Shown here in pieces: positions 58,512-64,000 of a DNA stretch of 64,000 nt (its first letter is position 1; every line of letters starts with the position of its first letter). The stretch is from Mytilisepta virgata (lineage: Eukaryota > Mollusca > Bivalvia > Mytilida > Mytilidae): the NCBI GenBank assembly GCA_028015205.1, contig CM051514.1:24196150-24260149 (forward strand), given 5' to 3'. The translations under genes and the position numbers were made by a program. The notes below the pieces were generated by a model that ran no database searches, had not been told where the DNA came from, and saw nothing but the letters and a program-made list of their open reading frames with translations.

Positions 58512-61500
58512 ATGGATAATTTTCAAATCCTGCCAGATGACATTATTTTATTAATTTTCTCGCATTTAAGCTCTGGAAGCCTTTGTATTTTGAGCACAGT
58601 AAATAAGAGGTTCCAAAGACTGGTTCAAGACCGAAGCCTTGTCAGGTGTGGGACTAAAAACGAGAAAAAAATGCTTTTAATATTTATCTTTCTTGTACCG
58701 AATGACCCGAATCCGGGTTTGTTCGCCCTAATTCACGTTCGCCCTAGTACCAGTTCACCCTGATTTTTATATTTATATGTAAAGGAATACTTTAATTGTG
58801 AAATATGATATATTTGAAATGAAAGATTTCATTGGATATTTTTTGTCCCCTCTGTAACGCGATTGAGGGACTTGGTAATGGCCTTCGTCCGTTTGTCTGT
58901 CCGTCACAGTTATTTGTGGACACAACTCCTCTGAGACCGCCGATCAGATTTTGTTTAAATTGTGTAGGACTGTTAGTCACCATATGTAGCAATTTTAATT
59001 AACTCTGGGCGGAAACACCCGATTGTAAACATTATATCTGGTACCCAAATCGTCTATTGATAGGTGATAGATATTTTTTAACTCAGTTTTTAATAACGTC
59101 CAGAAAACAGCTCCACTTGGCGTTAGGTTGAATGGTTACCATATGTACTTGATCCTACACACAATTTTCATTCGTTAAATTTTATGGGACGTTAACTTTT
59201 TTCTGTATTTGACACTATAGGAACACTTTGAGGATGCAACTCCTCTGAGATCGCTGATCAGATTTCTTTCAAACTTTGTAGTATTGTTAGTCATAACATG
59301 TACTTGATCCTATTGAACCGTGATTTTGATTCAACAAATTATTCGGCAGTTATGGGACTTAAACTTTTTTCTGCCTCTGACAGTATAGGAACACTTTGGA
59401 ATAGATGGAATAAGAAAATTTTTATCAATAATTAATAAATAAGTAGATTTTAATACAAATGTCACTTACTTTTTATAAATATAAAATTTATGAAACTTTT
59501 AAATTTTATCTTCATTTATTATCTCATTTTTCACTTCCGAAAATTATATAAATAAAAATTTTATACATTGTAATTTCAAATCATTATAAATTCCTTTATA
59601 AAAATTTTATATTAATTTTTCATGAACACTTTCTTTCCTCAGCTCTATACTATAGGGCGAATGGACCCATTACCGGATGACCCATAGGCCTCACTAAGCA
59701 GGCCTTTCTCTATTCTAACCCCAGTTCTTTAAATTGATTTATGCTGTTTTAAGTCTGAATGTTGAACAGTAAGGCAGATAGACATTCAGATAAGATATGT
59801 CTTGTTATGCCTTGTCCACATATCTTGAAAGAATTTGATCATACAGATGAGGGAAATCTACAAAAGAAGCTGTCAAAAGCAGTACCCAGTTTGATCATGA
59901 AAGCTTTCTACCAACAATGCAGAACATTTTTTATGAAAAATTATCTAAATTTTGTGAAATGTAGTTTCTAAGTTTAGGAATATTTATAAATTTCTGAAAG
60001 CATTCTATAAATAATATAGTTCTTAATATATATATATATATATTTGTATTCTAGTACTTCTTAAAAAATAAAACAAAAAATCTGTAAAAAGATTTATCAA
60101 ACTATTTATTTTATTAATGGGCTTACAAAGTTTGGTTTCATACCTAATTGACACCACAATACTTCATTACAAAAAACAACAATACTGGTAATTATTTTTG
60201 TACCAGTATTGTTAACAATACTGGTGGTATACCAGTATTGCATCTCCAAGTTCAGTTGATCCTTTCACTCTCTAGACTAGAGAGTGAGTAGGTTTACACT
60301 TAAACTAGAGTCTAGTTTAATTGTACACCTACTCAGTATTGGGGCTAGGCCCTTCAAATGTTTTTAATAGTGGAAGCACCTGAATTTTTTTTAAAATAAG
60401 TTAATTTGAATTGTAACAGACTATTTGATTGGTTAACAAATGGTTGAGCAAGTTAAATTATATTGTTATAATCTATTGTGGATACAGTGATGTCACCAAT
60501 TTATTACATAGAAGGCAGAAATTTAAATATTCTCAATAAAAATAAGTTATTCAACTGATTCTACCTGCAAGTTTGGGTCATAAATAGTTTGAAAATTGTT
60601 AGGGTTACATGTATAATAAATTTTGGAACAGGTTATATTTGTATAACATGCTTTGGGGTTTATGAAGCATAAACTTCTTCAAATTAGGTTATACCATATA
60701 AACTGTTCCAAAATTAAAAACAATACATTGATAATTCAACATGCCTATTCCCTATTTCAGGATTTCTTTGATGTTTTGTAGGCAGTTTTTCATCCTAAAG
60801 ATGCATGTACATCTATTATTTGGATCTTTTGCGAAAAACAATCATTTAAACCATTGATTAATAATCTAATTAAAGGTTTTGTGTTTTATAGAAAGTTCTT
60901 TTTATTTCAAATAATAAAAAAAATTCCAGTGTTTGCAGTAAATCAGTCAGCCCAAATTTTTAGTGCTTGAGTTTATATTTACTATTGATAAGACACTGTT
61001 AGGCCACACCAATTTAATTTCTTATTCTACGGATTTTTCCACTCGAGAAATTGGGGCGAGCGAGCGAATTGAAAATTTTAATAAAAAAAAATTGAATTTG
61101 AAAATTTTTGAGGCGAAGCTTGAAAAGTAAAGGCGAGCGATTAACTTTTTTTTTTGTAAACATAAAATCATAGGTTCTGACAATAGAAAAAATGGTATGA
61201 AACTAGATTTATCACTTGTAAATTGACATTTGCTAAATTTCTCAGCTGCCCCACTTTTTATTTCAGCATATTTCTGATGACATCAGATCTTGAACTGAAT
61301 AAATGAATAATTACTTCAACTGCCTTATAAATTATCTACACTGAATTGTCATAGATGTGGCTAGAAACACCTCAGTGTCTTGAAAGAAGCAGGAACTGCT
61401 CATCCTTTCAGGAAACCTGAGTTCACCCACAGTTTTTGGGGTTCATGCTGTTCGTTGATGGTTGTAATTTCTAGTTTTAATGTATTAAATGTTGGTTGTC

Positions 61501-63502
61501 TGTGTCTCCATTGTTTTTGGTGTTATCTTTTTGTCATGCTGTATATAAATAGAATGTAGTACAAGTGCCAATGAGACAACTCTCAATCAAAGTACAATAC
61601 AATGTATTAAAAGTTAAAAATTATATGTCAACAAACAGCTTCAATCCAGAGCCTAGACTCATACGAAACAGCAAACTAAAAGGGTCCAAAAATTACTAAT
61701 GTTAAACAATTCAAATAGGAAAACCAATGGTATAATTTACATGCAGCATAAAAAATATCTAAATGAGTGCAATTGTTTAATATATATATCAAACAAATTC
61801 TTTTTTTAACACAATGTACATGATGTATGCCTCAGGTTACAAAGTTAATGTTTTGCCTTTTTCCCAACAAATTTTTCCCCATGTTTTTGTGTCCTTTCCA
61901 GAATTTCTACAAACTTCACAAAGAGGTCGTACAACAGAATATTGTTCGTAGAGTTCTGATATATACGGGTTAGAATCATCTAGAAGATCCTCTGCTGTTC
62001 CACAGTGTACACACACAGGGGGAAGATAGTGTTTAAGTGAGGCACTTTAGTATGTAGTTTCAATGGGTGAATTGCATGCTAGTCCCTCCTCTCCTTGTGA
62101 GTCCTTAATTCTTACGACGAAATCGGCATAATTACTTGCGGAAATTATTTGTTTTTTGACTGTGAGAAGAAATCTGTGTTTAAGCTATAAACAATTAAAT
62201 CATTGCGATTTGACATTGACTAAAACGCTCTGGCGATTTTATTGACTTTTTATAAATTTTTCAAAAAAAAACAATGCGGGAAATAGACACGATTTTGTTT
62301 CCGGATGCGGGAAGCGGGAAAATAAAAAAAAAATTTTTTTTTTGTTTAGAAAAAAATACTTGCGGGCGGGTCCGTCGAACAAGTAATCAAATTGGTGTGG
62401 CCTTAGTTAAAGGCAAGAAAAGTGTCCAATCCAACATAATTAAATGTATATAAAATTTTATAGAAAACATTTGTGATTATACTGATATGCCTGACAAAGA
62501 ATCCATACTTATATCTGTACAAAGGTGGTGTCTTATTTCTGTTTTGTTTATTTTATTTATTATTTTTACAGATTATCCAAATTTGAAGAATGTTACAACA
62601 TGACAGATGACATGCTCCTGAATTATGCAGCGAATAGTTATCCTTTCATTCAGAGCCTAAATCTTGCCAACTGCTACTGGTACAAAACTCGAACAATAGA
62701 ATGGGTTACCAGTAAATGTAAAGAACTGACAGAACTTTTTTTACTGGGCATTAATTTAACATCAAAGAAAATATGTAAAATTCTTGGATCGTTGCCAAAA
62801 CTGGAGAAATTTTCGTTTACAACACAGAATATTCATGAATTTGATGAGGAAATAAACAATGTGACAGAAGCTCAAAAGACAATGGGAAACTTGAAGCACA
62901 TCACAATTCATTTTGAAGTACAAGAATCAACAAGAACTGATGTCGCAATTTCTGTGGAAATAATACACAAAATTTCTTCCTTTTTTGAACACTGTAGAAA
63001 TTTGGAATCTTTACATGTGCTAGGTCAGCCAAATATTGGGGGAAGAATCCCACGACTTTTGGTGCAACCAAATGTTGTAAAACTCGATAATTTAAAACAT
63101 TTGCAACATTTGTCTTTGAATTGTGCATTAGACGCTGCTGCCAGAATGTTCTATTATGGTGCTTTATTTTCAATTGCCAAATTGAAAACTCTCCGGTTAA
63201 AAACAATTCTAAATCCGAGTGCAAATTTTGAAAATCAATCACAATTTTGCTCATCTTTCTGGCAGTCCCACAAATATCTCCAGAACATAGACTTCTCAAA
63301 TATTTGCCTTCATAAAATATTCAGCGAAGACTGTGATATTTTAGAAGTTAAGCCACATCTACAATACTTGAATTTAGCAAACACACATGCTCAAGGTGTG
63401 AATCTTTCATTGACTACTATAGCTTCATCCTGCCCAAATATACAGAGCCTGAATTTAATGAGTAGTAAATTGATGAACAAGTGGACAGTTTTAGGAAGAG
63501 AG
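58512..63502 (+). CDS. FBXL18: F-box/LRR protein, FBXL18-like, first two coding exons (3' end outside window)
   Basis: Exon 1 (58512-58645) begins MDNFQILPDDIILLIFSHLS and holds the F-box (about residues 4-44), the Skp1-binding part of an SCF ubiquitin ligase. The donor CAG|GTGTGG leaves AG, completed by A of exon 2 (62572-63502, acceptor TATTTTTACAG) to restore Arg45. Exon 2 has LRR-like LxxLxL segments, e.g. IQSLNLANCYW (71-81), LTELFLLGINLTS, LQYLNLANTH (308-317) and IQSLNLMSSK (335-344). CYW...T.E.V...C..L and G..LTS...K.L agree with the corresponding stretch of FBXL18. Exon 2 ends phase 0 at GGAAGAGAG|GTTTGT; the frame after 63502 is intron. 355 residues are seen; the vertebrate protein is about twice as long, so more exons lie to the right. 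The 3926-bp intron 1 is full of repeats. Confidence 0.75.
58845..59420 (+). mobile_element. Hairpin-started element in FBXL18 intron 1
   Basis: Opens with GTCCCCTC...GAGGGAC around TGTAACGCGATT (58845-58871). Three cores follow with ACAACTCCTCTGAGACCGC / GCAACTCCTCTGAGATCGC and TTAGTCA(C/T)(C/A)A(T/A)ATGTA. No terminal 3' hairpin recognised. Confidence 0.6.
59421..60179. other. Intronic AT-rich stretch
   Basis: Within FBXL18-like intron 1. Contains a (TA)n-type run near 60020-60050 and a 70-codon frame (59759-59971) without recognisable domain. No exon called. Confidence 0.5.
60180..60340. repeat. Cluster of palindromes
   Basis: In sequence: CAATACTGGTA/TACCAGTATTG (60180-60211), CAATACTGGT/ACCAGTATTG (60216-60240), ACTCTCTAGACTAGAGAGT (60267-60285), and a nested stem GTAGGT...ACCTAC (about 60288-60333) around the 21-nt palindrome with arms TTAAACTAGA/TCTAGTTTAA. 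All lie within 160 bp. Confidence 0.85.
61385..61540 (+). repeat. Mussel interspersed repeat fragment (AGCAGGAACTGCTCATCC)
   Basis: AGCAGGAACTGCTCATCCTT, CCACAGTTTTTGGGGTTCAT and a T-rich tail with GTCTGTGTCTCCATTGTTTT. I recognise this as a common 3' segment of repeats in Mytilus; the element class is not certain. Confidence 0.6.
61545..61740 (+). repeat. Mussel interspersed repeat (GTGCCAATGAGACAACTCT)
   Basis: AAGTGCCAATGAGACAACTC, AATCCAGAGCCTAGACTCAT, AAAGGGTCCAAAAATTACTA and ATAGGAAAACCAATGG appear in the order found in very abundant Mytilus repeats. This is one of the main reasons for assigning the window to a mussel. Confidence 0.75.
61837..62075 (-). pseudogene. Zinc-binding C-terminal relic inside the TIR element
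   Basis: The minus-strand frame ends with a normal stop and reads PLCVHCGTAEDLLDDSNPYI, SELYEQYSVVRPLCEVCRNS, GKDTKTWGKI. The two CxxC pairs (CVHC, CEVC) about 30 residues apart suggest a zinc-binding fold. Upstream, the coding-like reading shifts frame within a CCCCC run (HYLPP in one frame, CVHCGT in the next), and a stop follows. Coding composition is strong compared with its surroundings. I do not recognise the family; it may be a captured or host-derived fragment. Confidence 0.5.
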
Positions 63503-64000
63503 GTTTGTACATACAATGTATTGAAATTTTGTGCCATCCCGTTTTTCTGGGGAATCTGCGGTAGGAAAATGGAATCCATGTCTTGCTATTAGAGTGAAAT
63601 ACACCTTTGACCTAGTTGGATACAAATTTGATTATTTGTTGTTGTAAATAGACTGGTAGTTCTAAGAATCATGAATAAATGAGGTGAAAAACAAAGTTAT
63701 GGCCAGTGCTAAGAGAACTAGGGGCAATACACAGTACTGAACATTATCATTATGAATTATGATCATTCTGGCAGCTTTTGTTTTTATTTATTGTATTTCA
63801 ATGAATATATGTAGGTACAGATATTAAAAAAAAAATTGATCACTTACTTTGGTATAAATGAAAATGTGACACAGAAAGAACTGAAACATTTTCAGAGTTC
63901 AGTGCATGGGAACTTGCTTATAAAATCATTTTGGATAAAAGAAAACAGCAGATTAGATAATGCTAATTTGCTCTTTGGGAAAGAGCAGTCAGTTTCTGAT
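63503..64000. other. Start of the next FBXL18 intron or flank
   Basis: Begins with the GTTTGT donor. The frame runs on to a stop at 63592 but loses LRR character. No further exon is visible before the window ends. Confidence 0.5.

Larger units (their letters stand above)
61002..62402. mobile_element. 1.4-kb TIR element with TTA duplication
   Basis: The left end GGCCACACCAATTTAATTTC and the right end (reversed) GGCCACACCAATTTGATTAC continue similarly for about 33 bp. The flanks are TTA on both sides (60999-61001 and 62403-62405). A 3-bp TTA duplication and GGCC ends suggest PIF/Harbinger. No DDE transposase is seen; the interior holds mussel repeat fragments (61385-61735) and a coding relic (61837-62075). 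It sits in FBXL18-like intron 1. Confidence 0.7.

Noticed and set aside
63503..63592. Continuation of the FBXL18-like frame to a stop
   Set aside because: A GT donor lies exactly at the phase-0 boundary, LRR character is lost after it, and the family is about twice as long; read-through into intron is more likely than a true C-terminus.

Overview
The window is eukaryotic, AT-rich and intron-bearing. It is most likely from a marine mussel (Mytilidae, probably Mytilus or a close relative). This rests on repeat families I recognise from mussel sequence: the 'GTGCCAATGAGACAACTCT' repeat near 61.55 kb, the elements ending in 'CCAGGTGAGC' with a 'GCTCACCTGG' partner, the TATGCCCC...GGGGCATA elements, and tRNA-derived SINEs. 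No cellular gene is complete in one ORF; nearly all long ORFs are read-through of tandem repeats.

Genes. (1) YAE1, the Fe-S cluster loading adaptor with the Yae1 glycine-every-fourth-residue motif, lies on + at 47852-52186 in three exons (132 aa). Its first intron appears to use a GC donor. (2) An F-box/LRR gene resembling FBXL18 lies on +, from 58512 to beyond the window: exon 1 holds the F-box, exon 2 (62572-63502) the LRR region. (3) Two exon-like blocks on - (26155-26271 and 27757-27828) look like the 3' end of a gene I cannot name. The rest of the coding signal is decayed: three LINE reverse-transcriptase C-termini, an endonuclease-fold relic, a zinc-binding C-terminal relic inside a TIR element, and one possible short first exon.

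Layout. 1-10 kb: elements with variable tandem cores ('R' and 'T' families), a 38-bp-arm hairpin, a 28-bp minisatellite. 9.7-10.8 kb: pogo-like MITE-sized element with a long fold-back. 10.8-25.8 kb: an ancestral single-copy stretch (A-B-C) is duplicated in tandem; the left copy is split at the A/B junction by about 12 kb of non-autonomous elements of Helentron/HINE-like architecture (families here called S, Q, M, N, P), and the right copy keeps the empty site and ends in a 53-bp minisatellite. 26-47 kb: sparse AT-rich DNA with the minus-strand exons, two SINEs with target-site duplications, minisatellites, MITEs and LINE relics. 47.8-52.2 kb: YAE1, introns filled with R elements and a MITE. 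53-58 kb: repeats. 58.5 kb to the end: the FBXL18-like gene, whose 3.9-kb intron carries a palindrome cluster and a 1.4-kb TIR element.

The most striking signal is in 12.0-23.4 kb. The 5' ends and 3' terminal hairpins of the families behave like brackets: 9 M starts and 9 M hairpins, 2 P and 2 P, 1 Q and 1 Q, in an order that parses as nested insertions; only N is unbalanced (5 starts, 2 hairpins). In each family a 5' subterminal motif just after a 5' palindrome is complementary to the 3' hairpin arm, and this pair covaries between families. That supports a rolling-circle type element in which the two ends are recognised as a matched pair, with each newcomer inserted in the (AAT)n tract just upstream of the previous element's 3' hairpin.
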